Assembly: GCF_014644415.1 (NCBI RefSeq)
Contig: NZ_BMKQ01000001.1
Coordinates: forward strand, 124,001 to 188,000
DNA length: 64,000 bases
Reading direction: 5' to 3'
Source of the DNA: Marmoricola endophyticus
GTDB lineage: Bacteria; Actinomycetota; Actinomycetes; Propionibacteriales; Nocardioidaceae
Shown: positions 18,992 through 28,224 of the stretch, in pieces
Layout: the number at the start of each line of letters is the position of its first letter
How positions within the stretch are numbered: the first letter of the stretch is position 1
Notes under the pieces: model-generated
The model's database searches: none
What the model was told of the DNA's origin: nothing
The model's input: only the letters and a program-made list of their open reading frames with translations
Translations under genes and position numbers: made by a program

Positions 18992-19504
18992 GGGCGTCTC
19001 CCGCCGGTGCGCGACGGTCACCTCGGGCGGGGTACGCAGGGTCTGCGCGACGACGCAGTACCGCTCCGCCAGCTCGCAGAGCCGCTCGACCGTCTTGTCG
19101 TCTGCGTCGGTGTCGACGACGAACGTCATCGTCACGTCGGTCAGCCCGACGGGGATCTCCTTGCTGAGGCCGAGCGTGCCGCGGGCGTCGAAGTGGCCCT
19201 CGACCTCGACACGCGCCTCGCGGAGCTCGACGCGCATCGCCGTGGCGACGCTGCGCAGGGTCACGCCCGCGCACCCGGCGATCGCCTCCAGCAGCATGTC
19301 GCCGGAGCAGGCGTCGGAGCCGTCGCCGCCGGTCGAGGTGTGCAGGCCGGCGCGCGTCGTACCCGCCCAGGTGTCGACCTGACAGACGATCCCGTCACCC
19401 TCGAGCCGGGCGACCGCCTTGAGCGGGACGTTCGCGGCGCCGGGGTCCTCGGCGTACCTGGACTTGAGCGGCTTCTGCATCGCGCGGAGCTGGGTGGCGT
19501 CCAT
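18989..19504 (-). CDS. OsmC-family peroxiredoxin-like protein
   Basis: 171 aa. The OsmC core is visible: GGDGSDACSGDMLLEAIAGCAGVTLRSVA contains the two redox cysteines expected for reduction of organic peroxides (one in DACSGD, one in AGCAG). The C-terminal RLCELAERYCVVAQTLR matches the family end. The ATG at 19504 is preceded by a CAGCAT box at 6 nt. The upstream gap to cobN holds repeats and a riboswitch, so this gene lies at the edge of the cobalamin region. Confidence 0.88.
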   Translation of the reverse strand: MDATQLRAMQKPLKSRYAEDPGAANVPLKAVARLEGDGIVCQVDTWAGTTRAGLHTSTGGDGSDACSGDMLLEAIAGCAGVTLRSVATAMRVELREARVEVEGHFDARGTLGLSKEIPVGLTDVTMTFVVDTDADDKTVERLCELAERYCVVAQTLRTPPEVTVAHRRETP

Positions 19505-19528
19505 GGGCCCATGCTGTCTCAGCGGTGG

Positions 19529-19801
19529 GTGAGCCACCACTCTCCGGAAAGAGGGCTCACCGGCCCGCGCGAGCCTCGTCGTGCAGCTCGCCTCGCAAGA
19601 TCGGTCTGCGAGGGAGCGCGCCCACACCGGCTGGACGCCGTCCCCGAGGGCGTGGAGCTCGGCGCACGCCTCCGCCTCCGAGGCGGACAGCCCCTCATCG
19701 GTGCGCTGATCGAGCCCGTGCACCTCGCTGACGACATCGAGATCCTCCCGATCACCCCGGACGACCTGGCGGCGCGAGGGTCGCCGGCGTTGGGGAGGTG
19801 A
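19529..19801 (+). pseudogene. short ORF or gene remnant, 90 codons, unknown
   Basis: Only the second half looks coding: codons for LIGALIEPVHLADDIEILPITPDDLAARG show the strong G/C third-position bias of the region, while the first half does not. I do not recognise the protein. The tail LADDIEILPITPDDLAA resembles the end of small antitoxin- or toxin-like proteins, but this is only an impression. It could be the 3' relic of a lost gene beside the repeat at 19806. Confidence 0.3.
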
Positions 19802-19805
19802 AGGT

Positions 19806-19887
19806 GGTCTCGACGTCCCTTCGACGCGCTCGCTTCGCTCGCTGCTCAGGACAGGCCTCGCTCGCTGCGCTCGCATCGGGCTCGACC
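19806..19887. repeat. modular repeat, long form (family A)
   Basis: Bounded by GGTCTCGACGTCC on the left and GGGCTCGACC on the right. The interior has CCTTCGACG, GCTTCGC and GCTCAGGACAGGC. The same boundary and interior words recur inside cobN (20544-20658) and, in reverse orientation, in cobI/J (40965-41049). Short forms without the interior occur at 34060 and 42473. It lies 64 bp before the cobN promoter. Confidence 0.7.
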
Positions 19888-19950
19888 GCCTGGTATCTGC
19901 GCTCGAGCGGCCCCCAGCGGGCGCGGGCGCCCCGTGCCCGGCGGCTCGAC

Positions 19951-19956
19951 TAGGCT
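19951..19956 (+). promoter_or_regulatory. -10 box (TAGGCT) of the cobN riboswitch leader
   Basis: TAGGCT lies just upstream of the cobalamin riboswitch. A start near 19963 would include the whole aptamer. Confidence 0.5.
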
Positions 19957-19962
19957 CGGCCG

Positions 19963-20100
19963 GACCGGCGTACGACGCGGGAACCCGGCGCGAGTCCGGG
20001 GCGGTTCCGCCACTGTGAGGGCCAGCACGACCGGCCCGAGCCAGACACCGCGCGTGCGCGTACCTCACTTCGACCAAGGGGGCGCGAACCCCCGGAGGAC
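19963..20100 (+). promoter_or_regulatory. cobalamin riboswitch controlling cobN
   Basis: The conserved aptamer words appear in order: GGGAACCCGGCGCGAGTCCGG (19980-20000 region), GCGGTTCC, the B12-box-like GCCACTGTGAGGG (20009-20021), and GAGCCAGACACC (20038-20049). Downstream, GGGGG (20078-20082) and CCCCC (20089-20093) form a hairpin immediately before GGAGG (20094-20098) and the ATG. That suggests control of translation initiation. Coordinates at the 3' side are approximate. Confidence 0.88.
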
Positions 20101-20103
20101 ACC

Positions 20104-23100
20104 ATGCGCATCGCCCTGCTCTCCACCTCCGACACCGACCTGCTCTCGGCGCGCGCTGCGCGCGAGCAGGGCGCCGACTACGTGTGGGCCAACCCGGCAC
20201 GGCCGGGGCACCAGTCGATGGCCGCCACGATCGAGGGGGCCGACCTCGTCGTCGGGCGGATCCTCGGCTCCCCGCAGGACCTGTGCAGCGGGTTCGCGAG
20301 GATCAAGGACACCGGGATGCCGATGGTCGTGCTCGGCGGCGAGCAGCAGCCGGACGCGGCGCTGATGGAGATGTCCAGCGTGCCGACCGGCGTCGCCACC
20401 GAGGCGCACCGCTACCTCGCCGAGGGCGGTCCGGCGAACCTCGCCCAGCTGCACGCCTTCCTCTCCGACACGGTGCTGCTGACGGGTGAGGGCTTCGAGC
20501 CCCCGGCGCAGGTGCCGGCGTGGGGTGTGGTGGAGCGGCCGGAGGTCTCGACGTCCTCCCTCGCTAACGCTCGGTCGGGCTCGACCACCTACCAGGGCTC
20601 GACCACCTACCAGGGCGCGAGCCCCGACAGCGCAGCGAGCGCTGAGTCGGCCTCGACCACTGACGGCGACCTCCCGCGCGTCGGCGTGCTGTTCTACCGC
20701 GCCCACCAGATGAGCGGGAACGACCGCTTCGCCCACGACCTGTGCGACGCGATCGACCGCACCGGGCGCGCGGTCGGCGTACCGATCTTCTCCTCGAGCC
20801 TGCGCAGCGCCCCCGACGACCTGTACGACGAGCTCGCGCGGCTGGACGCGCTGGTGGTCACCGTCCTCGCCGCCGGGGGTACGACGCCCGCCGGCGCCAG
20901 CGCGGGCGGCGACGACGAGGCGTGGGACGTCGAGCGGATGGCGGCCCTCGACATCCCCATCGTGCAGGGCCTGTGCCTCACCAGCAGCCGCGCCGAGTGG
21001 GAGGCCTCGGACGACGGGGTGACCCCGATGGACTCGGCCAACCAGATCGCGATCCCGGAGTTCGACGGCCGGATCATCACCGTGCCGTTCAGCTTCAAGG
21101 AGATCGACGAGGACGGGCTGCCCCACTACGTCGCCGACGCCGAGCGCTGCGACCGGGTCGCGGGCATCGCGGTCAACCACGCCCGGCTGCGGAGCATCCC
21201 CACGAAGGACCGCAAGGTCGCGCTGATGCTGTCGGCGTACCCCACCAAGCACAGCCGGATCGGCAACGCCGTCGGCCTGGACACCCCGGTCTCGACGATC
21301 CGGCTGCTGCGCCGGATGCGCGAGGCCGGCTACGACCTCGGCCCGGACGGCGCGATCCCGGGCCTCGACGTCGAGGACGACACCGTGGCCGGCGACACGC
21401 TGATCCACGCACTCATCGACGCCGGCGGCCAGGACGAGGAGTGGCTGACCCAGGGCCAGCTCACGGACGCCCACGTGCGCGTCAGCGCCCACGACTACAA
21501 GCGCTGGACCGCGGACGTGCCCGTCCCGCTCATGGAGGACGTGGTCGAGGCGTGGGGGCCTGCGCCCGGCAAGCTCTTCGTCAACGACGCCGACGAGATC
21601 GTGCTGGCCACCATCACCGCCGGCAACGTGGTGCTGCTGATCCAGCCGCCGCGCGGCTTCGGCGAGAACCCGGTCGCGATCTACCACGACCCGGACATGG
21701 CGCCGAGCCACCACTACCTGGCGGCGTACCGCTGGCTGAAGTACGGCTTCGGCGCCGACGCCGTCGTCCACCTCGGCAAGCACGGCTCGATGGAGTGGCT
21801 GCCGGGCAAGAACGCCGCGCTGTCCGCCGAGTGCGCCACCGACCAGGCGATCATGGACCTGCCGCTGATCTACCCGTTCCTGGTCAACGACCCCGGTGAG
21901 GGTGCGCAGGCCAAGCGCCGTGCGCACGCGACGATCGTGGACCACCTGGTGCCGCCGATGGCCCGCGCGGAGACGTACGGCGACATCGCCAAGCTCGAGC
22001 AGCTCCTCGACGAGCACGCCAACATCGCGGCGATGGACCCCGCGAAGCTGCCGGCGATCCGCCAGGAGATCTGGACGCTGATGCACGCCGCGGAGATGCA
22101 CCGCGACCTCGGCCTGGAGGAGCGCCCCGAGGACGAGGAGTTCGACGACTTCCTGCTGCACGTCGACGGCTGGCTGTGCGAGATCAAGGACGCCCAGATC
22201 CGCGACGGCCTGCACGTGCTCGGGCAGGCGCCCGACGGCGAGGCCCGGGTCAACCTCGTGCTCGCGGTGCTCCGTGCGGCCCAGGTGTGGGGCGGGGAGT
22301 CCGCCGCGGTGCCGGGACTGCGCACGGCCCTGGGGCTCAAGGAGGGCAGTGAGTCGACAGGTGCCGTCGACGAGATCGAGGAGCAGGCCCGCGGGCTGGT
22401 GCAGGCGATGGAGGACGCCGGCTGGGCGCCCGAGACGGCCGCGACGCTGAGCGACGTACCCGAGGTCCAGGCGAGCCTGCGCTTCGCGGCGCAGCACGTC
22501 GTACCCCGTCTCGCGCGGACCACCGACGAGCTCGACGCCGTGCTGCACGCCCTCGACGGCGGGTTCATCCCCGCTGGGCCGTCGGGCTCACCGCTGCGCG
22601 GCCTGGTCAACGTGCTGCCGACCGGGCGCAACTTCTACACCGTCGACCCGCGCGCCGTGCCGAGCCGGCTGGCGTGGGAGACCGGGCAGGCGATGGCCGA
22701 CTCGCTGGTCCAGCGCTACCTCGACGACACCGGGGACTACCCGTCGTCCGTGGGCCTGTCGGTGTGGGGCACGAGCGCCATGCGCACCTCCGGCGACGAC
22801 GTGGCGGAGGTGCTGGCGCTGCTCGGCGTACGCCCCGCCTGGGACATGGCCTCGCGCCGCGTGAACGACCTCGAGGTCGTCCCGCTGGAGGAGCTCGGCC
22901 GTCCGCGCATCGACGTGACGGTGCGGATCTCCGGCTTCTTCCGTGACGCGTTCCCCCACGTGCTGGCGATGCTGGACGACGCCGTGCGCATGGTCGCGGC
23001 GCTGGAGGAGCCCGAGGACCGGAACTACGTCCGCGCGCACACGCAGCGCGACCTCGCCGAGCACGGCGACGAGCGGCGCTCGACCACGCGGATCTTCGGC

Positions 23101-23808
23101 TCCAAGCCGGGCTCGTACGGCGCGGGGATCCTGCAGGTGATGGAGTCCGGCGACTGGCGCACCGACGACGACCTCGCGGAGGTCTACACCGCGTGGGGCG
23201 GCTTCGCCTACGGACGCGACCTCGACGGGCGCCCGGCCGCGGAGGACATGCAGACCAACTACCGGCGGATCAAGGTCGCGGCGAAGAACATCGACATCGC
23301 CGAGTCCGACATCGCCGACTCCGACGACTACTACCAGTACCACGGCGGCATGGTCGCCACCGTGCGTGCGCTGACCGGCGCCGACCCGCAGGCGTACGTC
23401 GGCGACTCCCGCTCGCCGGACAACGTGCGCACCCGCACGCTGCAGGAGGAGACCAACCGCGTCTTCCGCGCCCGGGTGGTCAACCCGCGCTGGATCTCCG
23501 CCATGCAGAAGCACGGCTACAAGGGCGCCTTCGAGCTCGCGGCGACGGTGGACTACCTGTTCGGCTTCGACGCCACGACGGGCGTGGTGCACGACTGGAT
23601 GTACGACACCCTCGCCAAGGAGTACGTCCTCGACGAGACCAACCAGGAGTTCATGCGCACCTCGAACCCGTGGGCGCTGCGCGGGATCGTCGAGAAGCTC
23701 AACGAGGCCGTCGAGCGCGGCCTGTGGGCCGACCCGGACGCCGAGGTCATGGCGCAGATGCAGGAGGTCTACCTCGACCTCGAGGGCGACCTCGAGGACC
23801 GCTCGTGA
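20104..23808 (+). CDS. cobN: aerobic cobaltochelatase subunit CobN
   Basis: 1234 aa, normal length for CobN. It inserts Co2+ into hydrogenobyrinic acid a,c-diamide in an ATP-dependent complex. Family sequences include GKHGSMEWLPGKNAALS, GLSVWGTSAMRTSGDDVAEVLALLGVRP, and the end NPWALRGIVEKLNEAVERGLW. Residues about 147-185 are an unusual low-complexity linker (GSTTYQGSTTYQG) encoded by a repeat element. A cobalamin riboswitch and a GGAGG site precede the ATG. The ATPase partner is the ChlI/D fusion at 34713-36806. Confidence 0.97.
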   Translation: MRIALLSTSDTDLLSARAAREQGADYVWANPARPGHQSMAATIEGADLVVGRILGSPQDLCSGFARIKDTGMPMVVLGGEQQPDAALMEMSSVPTGVATEAHRYLAEGGPANLAQLHAFLSDTVLLTGEGFEPPAQVPAWGVVERPEVSTSSLANARSGSTTYQGSTTYQGASPDSAASAESASTTDGDLPRVGVLFYRAHQMSGNDRFAHDLCDAIDRTGRAVGVPIFSSSLRSAPDDLYDELARLDALVVTVLAAGGTTPAGASAGGDDEAWDVERMAALDIPIVQGLCLTSSRAEWEASDDGVTPMDSANQIAIPEFDGRIITVPFSFKEIDEDGLPHYVADAERCDRVAGIAVNHARLRSIPTKDRKVALMLSAYPTKHSRIGNAVGLDTPVSTIRLLRRMREAGYDLGPDGAIPGLDVEDDTVAGDTLIHALIDAGGQDEEWLTQGQLTDAHVRVSAHDYKRWTADVPVPLMEDVVEAWGPAPGKLFVNDADEIVLATITAGNVVLLIQPPRGFGENPVAIYHDPDMAPSHHYLAAYRWLKYGFGADAVVHLGKHGSMEWLPGKNAALSAECATDQAIMDLPLIYPFLVNDPGEGAQAKRRAHATIVDHLVPPMARAETYGDIAKLEQLLDEHANIAAMDPAKLPAIRQEIWTLMHAAEMHRDLGLEERPEDEEFDDFLLHVDGWLCEIKDAQIRDGLHVLGQAPDGEARVNLVLAVLRAAQVWGGESAAVPGLRTALGLKEGSESTGAVDEIEEQARGLVQAMEDAGWAPETAATLSDVPEVQASLRFAAQHVVPRLARTTDELDAVLHALDGGFIPAGPSGSPLRGLVNVLPTGRNFYTVDPRAVPSRLAWETGQAMADSLVQRYLDDTGDYPSSVGLSVWGTSAMRTSGDDVAEVLALLGVRPAWDMASRRVNDLEVVPLEELGRPRIDVTVRISGFFRDAFPHVLAMLDDAVRMVAALEEPEDRNYVRAHTQRDLAEHGDERRSTTRIFGSKPGSYGAGILQVMESGDWRTDDDLAEVYTAWGGFAYGRDLDGRPAAEDMQTNYRRIKVAAKNIDIAESDIADSDDYYQYHGGMVATVRALTGADPQAYVGDSRSPDNVRTRTLQEETNRVFRARVVNPRWISAMQKHGYKGAFELAATVDYLFGFDATTGVVHDWMYDTLAKEYVLDETNQEFMRTSNPWALRGIVEKLNEAVERGLWADPDAEVMAQMQEVYLDLEGDLEDRS
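20544..20658. repeat. family A repeat inserted in frame in cobN
   Basis: Starts with GGTCTCGACGTCC, as at 19806, and ends with CCTCGACC. It holds two exact 18-bp tandem copies beginning GGGCTCGACC (20577-20594 and 20595-20612), each adding the six residues GSTTYQ. A later CGCAGCGAGCGCTGAG is related to the GC-rich interior of the other copies. The reading frame is kept throughout. Confidence 0.75.
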
Positions 23809-23832
23809 GCCCTCGCCGCGCCCCGGCTCGGA

Positions 23833-23846
23833 ACGTCGTACGACGT
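23833..23846. repeat. 14-bp perfect palindrome between cobN and cobF
   Basis: ACGTCGTACGACGT reads the same on both strands. It is followed by GGTCGCCAGGACGACC, a second inverted pair. This could be a small terminator or a protein site in the 61-bp gap. Confidence 0.35.
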
Positions 23847-23869
23847 GGTCGCCAGGACGACCAGGTCGT

Positions 23870-24661
23870 ATGACGTCCGAAGGCCCCGGACGCCGGATCC
23901 TGCTGATCGGGGTCGGTCCCGGTGATCCCGACCAGGTGACGCTCGAGGCGGTCGCGGCGCTGCGCTCGGTCGACTTCTTCGTCGTGTCGGACAAGTCCCC
24001 GCGCGGTGGGATGCCGGACCCGCTGGTCAACGCGCGCGAGCGGCTGCTGGACCGGCACCTGGACCGCGAGCCCGTCGTCGTACGCGTCGAGGACCCCGAG
24101 CGCGAGCGCCGGCCGGACCGGACCGCGAGCCCCGAGGCGTACGAGGCCGTCGTCGCCTCCTGGCACGAGGCGCGCGCGGAGGCGTTCGAGGCCGCGCTGC
24201 TCGAGCACGACGGCGACGCGGGTTTCCTGGTGTGGGGCGACCCGGCGTTCTACGACTCCACGATCCGGGTGGTGGGCCGCGTGCTCGCGCGCGGCAACGT
24301 CGACGCGTCGGTCGCGGTCGTCCCGGGGATCTCCTCGATCCAGCTGCTCGCCGCCCGGCACGGGATCGTGCTGCACGAGGTGGGGCAGGCGCTGCACGTG
24401 ACGACGGGTCGGCGGCTCCGCGACGCCGTCGAGGCTGGCCAGGAGAACCTCGTCGTGATGCTCAACCGCACCATCGACCTCGCCGGTCTCGAGGACTGGT
24501 CGATCTGGTGGGGCGCCAACCTCGGCACGGCAAGCGAGGAGCTGGTGGCCGGTCGGGTGGGCGACGTCCTGGGCGCCGTCGACGCCGCTCGCGAGCGGGC
24601 GAAGGAGTCGGCCGGCTGGGTGATGGACGTGTTCTGCCTGCGGCGGACGGGGGAGGCATAG
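23870..24661 (+). CDS. cobF: precorrin-6A synthase (deacetylating) CobF
   Basis: 263 aa. A SAM-dependent tetrapyrrole methylase with the N-terminal LIGVGPGDPDQVTLEAV and the CobF-specific features DFFVVSDKS, LVWGDPAFYDSTIRVV and VVPGISSIQLLAARHGIVLHEVG. CobF methylates C-1 of precorrin-5 and releases acetate in the aerobic pathway. The presence of cobF and cobG marks the oxygen-dependent route. It lies 61 bp after cobN and may be on the riboswitch-controlled transcript. Confidence 0.95.
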   Translation: MTSEGPGRRILLIGVGPGDPDQVTLEAVAALRSVDFFVVSDKSPRGGMPDPLVNARERLLDRHLDREPVVVRVEDPERERRPDRTASPEAYEAVVASWHEARAEAFEAALLEHDGDAGFLVWGDPAFYDSTIRVVGRVLARGNVDASVAVVPGISSIQLLAARHGIVLHEVGQALHVTTGRRLRDAVEAGQENLVVMLNRTIDLAGLEDWSIWWGANLGTASEELVAGRVGDVLGAVDAARERAKESAGWVMDVFCLRRTGEA

Positions 24662-24663
24662 CG

Positions 24664-25158
24664 ATGGCGCGCGACCCGATCGCGGAGGCCCGCCGCCAGT
24701 GGGAGGCTCACGGGTGGGGTGCCGCCGCGCCCGGCATGACCGCCGTGACCTCGGTGATGCGTGCCCACCAGCTGATGCTCACCGGCATCGACGCCACGTT
24801 GCGGCCGATGGGGCTGACGTTCGCCCGCTTCGAGCTGCTGCGGCTGCTGGCCTTCGCGCACGAGGGCCGGATGGCGATGGGCCGCGCCGGCGACCTGCTC
24901 CAGGTCCACCCGACGTCGCTGACGTCGCTGGCCGCCCGCTCGGTGGCCGACGGTCACGTACGCCGCCTCGACAACCCCGACGACGGCCGCTCGGCGCTGC
25001 TGGAGATCACGCCCGCCGGTCGCGAGCTGGTCGAGCACGCGACCGTGGCCCTCAACGCCGAGGTGTTCACCGCCATCGGGCTGGAGGAGGGTGACCTGGA
25101 GACCTTGGTCGCGGTGCTGGAGCGGTTCCGTACGTCCAAGGGGGACCGTGGCCGCTGA
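24664..25158 (+). CDS. MarR-family transcriptional regulator
   Basis: 164 aa. A winged-helix MarR domain: LTFARFELLRLLAFAHEGRMAMGRAGDLLQVHPTSLTSLAARSVADGHVRRLDNPDDGRSALLEITPAGREL, with the wing DNPDDGRS and ITPAGREL. It begins 2 bp after cobF. In sequence terms it does not belong to cobalamin synthesis. With the convergent enoyl-CoA hydratase next to it, control of an acyl or aromatic pathway is possible. Confidence 0.9.
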   Translation: MARDPIAEARRQWEAHGWGAAAPGMTAVTSVMRAHQLMLTGIDATLRPMGLTFARFELLRLLAFAHEGRMAMGRAGDLLQVHPTSLTSLAARSVADGHVRRLDNPDDGRSALLEITPAGRELVEHATVALNAEVFTAIGLEEGDLETLVAVLERFRTSKGDRGR

Positions 25159-25174
25159 GGCCCACCCCTGGAGA

Positions 25175-25951
25175 TCAGCGGTTCTTGAACTCCGGCTTCC
25201 GCTTCTCGACGAACGCCGCCATGCCCTCGGCCCGGTCCTCGAAGGCGAAGCAGGCGTGGAAGGCGCGCCGCTCGAACATCAGACCCTCGCGCAGCGTGGT
25301 CTCGAAGGCGCGGTCGACGGACTCCTTGGCGGCGTAGACGACCGGCAGCGACTTGGCGGCGATCTTGGCGGCGACGTCGGCCGCCGCGGTGAGCAGGTCG
25401 TCGGTCGGCACCACGCGCGAGACGAGGCCGTACGACGCTGCCTCCTCGGCGGAGAGCATCCGGTCGGTGAGCACGAGGTCCATCGCCACGGCCTTGCCGA
25501 CCGCGCGGGTCAGACGCTGGGTGCCGCCCAGACCGGGGATGATGCCGAGGTTGGTCTCGGGCTGGCCGAACTTCGCCGACTCGGCGGCGACGACCAGGTC
25601 GCACATCATGGCCAGCTCGCAGCCACCGCCGAGGGCGTACCCCGAGACGGCTGCGACCTTGGGTGTACGGACACCGATCAGCCGGTCCCAGTGCGAGATC
25701 ATGTCCTCGTTGACGACGTCGGCGTGCGACTTGGCCGACATCTCCTTGATGTCGGCGCCGGCGGCGAACGCCTTCGCCGAGCCGGTGAGCACGATCGCGC
25801 CGATGCCCGTGTCGGCGTCGAAGGCCTCCATCGCCGCGACGACCTCGCCCATCAGGGTCAGGTTGAGCGCGTTGAGCGCCTCGGGGCGGTTCAGCGTGAT
25901 GGTGCCGACGCGGCCGTCGGTGCTGACCTTGATGGTGGTGTAGTCGCTCAT
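25175..25951 (-). CDS. enoyl-CoA hydratase
   Basis: 258 aa. A crotonase with both catalytic glutamates: [13 protein letters not shown] (Glu112) and [20 protein letters not shown] (Glu132). The oxyanion-hole segment [11 protein letters not shown] is also present. It hydrates trans-2-enoyl-CoA in beta-oxidation. The ATG at 25951 begins MSDYTTIKV, and an upstream ATG 6 codons earlier (25969) is possible. It is isolated between a MarR gene and cobQ, not part of an obvious fatty-acid operon. Confidence 0.93.
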   Translation of the reverse strand: MSDYTTIKVSTDGRVGTITLNRPEALNALNLTLMGEVVAAMEAFDADTGIGAIVLTGSAKAFAAGADIKEMSAKSHADVVNEDMISHWDRLIGVRTPKVAAVSGYALGGGCELAMMCDLVVAAESAKFGQPETNLGIIPGLGGTQRLTRAVGKAVAMDLVLTDRMLSAEEAASYGLVSRVVPTDDLLTAAADVAAKIAAKSLPVVYAAKESVDRAFETTLREGLMFERRAFHACFAFEDRAEGMAAFVEKRKPEFKNR

Positions 25952-25982
25952 GTCGACACCCAACCACACGGGTGCGGGCCGG

Positions 25983-25988
25983 TAGCGT
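25983..25988 (+). promoter_or_regulatory. -10 box (TAGCGT) of cobQ
   Basis: TAGCGT ends 7 nt before the GTG at 25996, which predicts a leaderless cobQ-cobK mRNA. No riboswitch fits in this gap, so this operon is not controlled like cobN. Confidence 0.55.
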
Positions 25989-25995
25989 GCCGCTC

Positions 25996-27471
25996 GTGAG
26001 CGGGCTGCTGGTCGCCGGGACGACCTCCGACGCGGGCAAGTCGCTGGTCGTGACGGCGCTGTGCCGGGCGTTCGCCCGCCGCGGGATCGACGTGGCGCCG
26101 TACAAGGCGCAGAACATGTCCAACAACTCGATGGTGTGCGTCGGCGCGGACGGTGCGGGCGCCGAGATCGGTCGCGCGCAGTGGGTCCAGGCCCGTGCGG
26201 CGCAGGTCGAGCCGGAGCCGACGATGAACCCGGTGCTGCTCAAGCCCGGCGGCGAGTCTCGCAGCCACGTGGTGGTCATGGGCCGGCCGGCCGGCACGAT
26301 CTCCTCCCGCGACTTCGTGGACGGGCGGGCGCACCTGGCGCGGGCGGCGTACGACGCCTTCGACGACCTGTCCGCCCGGCACGAGCTGGTGGTCGCCGAG
26401 GGCGCGGGGAGTCCGGCGGAGATCAACCTGCGCGCGGGGGACTACGTCAACATGGGCCTGGCCCGGCACGCGGACCTGCCGACCGTGGTCGTCGGCGACA
26501 TCGACCGGGGCGGCGTGTTCGCGGCGTTCCTGGGGACGCTCGCCCTGCTCTCCGTCGAGGACCAGCGGCTGGTGGCGGGCTTCGTCGTCAACAAGTTCCG
26601 GGGCGACGTGTCGCTGCTCCGGCCGGGCCTCGACGAGCTCACGGTGCGCACGGGCCGGCCGACGTACGGCGTGCTGCCCTGGCGCCCCGACGTGTGGCTC
26701 GACTCCGAGGATGCGCTGGACCTGGCCGGACGCCGGTCCTCCGGCACCCGCCGCAGGGTGGCCGTCGTACGCCTGCCGCGGATCAGCAACTTCACCGACG
26801 TCGACGCGCTCGGTCTCGAGCCGGACCTCGACGTCGTGTTCGTCTCGGACCCGCGGGACCTCGGCGACGCGGCGCTGGTGGTGCTGCCGGGTACGCGCGC
26901 GACCATCGCGGACCTGGCCTGGCTGCGCGAGCGCGGGCTGGACCGAGCGCTGCTCGACCACGCGGCCGCCGGACGCCCGGTGCTGGGGATCTGCGGTGGC
27001 TTCCAGATGCTCGGACGCGTGGTGCGCGACCCGCTCGGCGTGGAGGGGGCGGGCGGGGCGGAGGTCGACGGACTCGGGCTCCTGGACGTGGCCACCGACT
27101 TCGCCGAGGAGAAGGTCCTCCGGCTGCCCACCGGCGATGCGCTCGGGGTGCCGGCCTCAGGGTACGAGATCCACCACGGCCGAGTCAGCCGCGGAAGCGG
27201 TGAGGAGTTCCTCGGCGGTGCCCGCAGCGGATCGGTCTTGGGCACGATGTGGCACGGCGCGCTCGAGGGCGACGCGCTGCGCGGTGCGTTGCTGGCCGAG
27301 CTGCTGCCGGACCGAGCGGCCTCGGGGGTCTCGTTCCCCGCCGCACGGGAGGCACGCCTCGACGCGCTCGGTGACCTCGCCGAGGAGTGCCTCGACCTCG
27401 ACGCGCTGCTGTCGCTCGTACGGACGGGCGTGTCGTCGCTCCCGGTGCTCGACGGGGTGCTGCGTCGGTGA
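25996..27471 (+). CDS. cobQ: cobyric acid synthase CobQ
   Basis: 491 aa. An N-terminal ATP-binding domain with the DTBS-like loop [11 protein letters not shown], then [12 protein letters not shown] and [14 protein letters not shown]-terminal class I glutamine amidotransferase domain has the nucleophile in [10 protein letters not shown] and the catalytic His in YEIHHGRVS. It amidates positions b, d, e and g of adenosylcobyrinic acid a,c-diamide. The start is set by the -10 box and the P-loop position. Confidence 0.96.
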   Translation: MSGLLVAGTTSDAGKSLVVTALCRAFARRGIDVAPYKAQNMSNNSMVCVGADGAGAEIGRAQWVQARAAQVEPEPTMNPVLLKPGGESRSHVVVMGRPAGTISSRDFVDGRAHLARAAYDAFDDLSARHELVVAEGAGSPAEINLRAGDYVNMGLARHADLPTVVVGDIDRGGVFAAFLGTLALLSVEDQRLVAGFVVNKFRGDVSLLRPGLDELTVRTGRPTYGVLPWRPDVWLDSEDALDLAGRRSSGTRRRVAVVRLPRISNFTDVDALGLEPDLDVVFVSDPRDLGDAALVVLPGTRATIADLAWLRERGLDRALLDHAAAGRPVLGICGGFQMLGRVVRDPLGVEGAGGAEVDGLGLLDVATDFAEEKVLRLPTGDALGVPASGYEIHHGRVSRGSGEEFLGGARSGSVLGTMWHGALEGDALRGALLAELLPDRAASGVSFPAAREARLDALGDLAEECLDLDALLSLVRTGVSSLPVLDGVLRR

Positions 27472-27489
27472 AGGGCCGGTGACGGGGCC

Positions 27490-28224
27490 GTGATCCTCGT
27501 GCTCGGTGGGACCGGGGAGGCGCGAGCGCTGGCCGCGGCGCTGGTGTCCTCGGGGACGCCCGTGCTGTCGTCCCTCGCCGGCCGGGTCGCTCGGCCCCGG
27601 CTGCCCGAGGGGGAGGTGCGCGTCGGAGGGTTCGGTGGCGTCGCGGGCCTGCAGGACTGGCTGCGCGCGCACCGCCCCGAAGCGGTCGTCGACGCGACGC
27701 ACCCCTTCGCGGCGACGATCAGCGCGCACGCGGCGCTGGCCTGCGCCGCCGAGGGTGTCCCGCTGCTGCGGCTGCAGCGGCCGGGCTGGTCGGGGGAGCC
27801 GGGCGCGGACGGGTGGCACTGGGTCGACGACCACTCCGCCGCAGCGGAGACGGCGCTGACGCTGGGCGAGCGACCGTTCCTGACCGTGGGTCGCCAGTCG
27901 CTGGTGGACTTCGTCGGCCCGCTGGCCGCGGCCGCGGTGCTCGTACGCGCCGTGGACCCGCCCGAGGTCACCCTGCCGCCGGCGTGGGAGCTGCTGCTCG
28001 CGCGCGGCCCGTACACCGTCGACGGTGAGCGGGCGCTGCTCGAGGAGCACCGTGCCGACGTCCTGGTCACCAAGGACTCGGGTGGGGACCTGACTCGCGC
28101 GAAGCTGGACGCCGCCGCCGCACTGGACCTCCCGGTCGTCGTCGTACGACGTCCCGAGGCGCCGGCAGGGGTACGGACCGTCAGCGAGGTCGCCGACGTG
28201 CTCGACCGGCTGCGAGCGCGCTGA
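27490..28224 (+). CDS. cobK: precorrin-6A reductase CobK
   Basis: 244 aa. LVLGGTGEARALAAAL is the NADPH site of the CobK/CbiJ family, followed by VVDATHPFAATISAHAALAC, LARGPYTVDGERALLEEH and VTKDSGGDLTRAKLDAA. It reduces precorrin-6A to precorrin-6B. It begins 18 bp after cobQ, so the two are likely cotranscribed. Its end overlaps the convergent cbiB gene by 44 bp. Confidence 0.95.
   Translation: MILVLGGTGEARALAAALVSSGTPVLSSLAGRVARPRLPEGEVRVGGFGGVAGLQDWLRAHRPEAVVDATHPFAATISAHAALACAAEGVPLLRLQRPGWSGEPGADGWHWVDDHSAAAETALTLGERPFLTVGRQSLVDFVGPLAAAAVLVRAVDPPEVTLPPAWELLLARGPYTVDGERALLEEHRADVLVTKDSGGDLTRAKLDAAAALDLPVVVVRRPEAPAGVRTVSEVADVLDRLRAR

Noticed and set aside
23833-23846. General over-representation of CGTACG
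   Set aside because: CGTACG and TCGTACGA seem frequent across the window, but codon usage (Val-Arg, Ala-Tyr) could explain it. I cannot count it reliably by eye.
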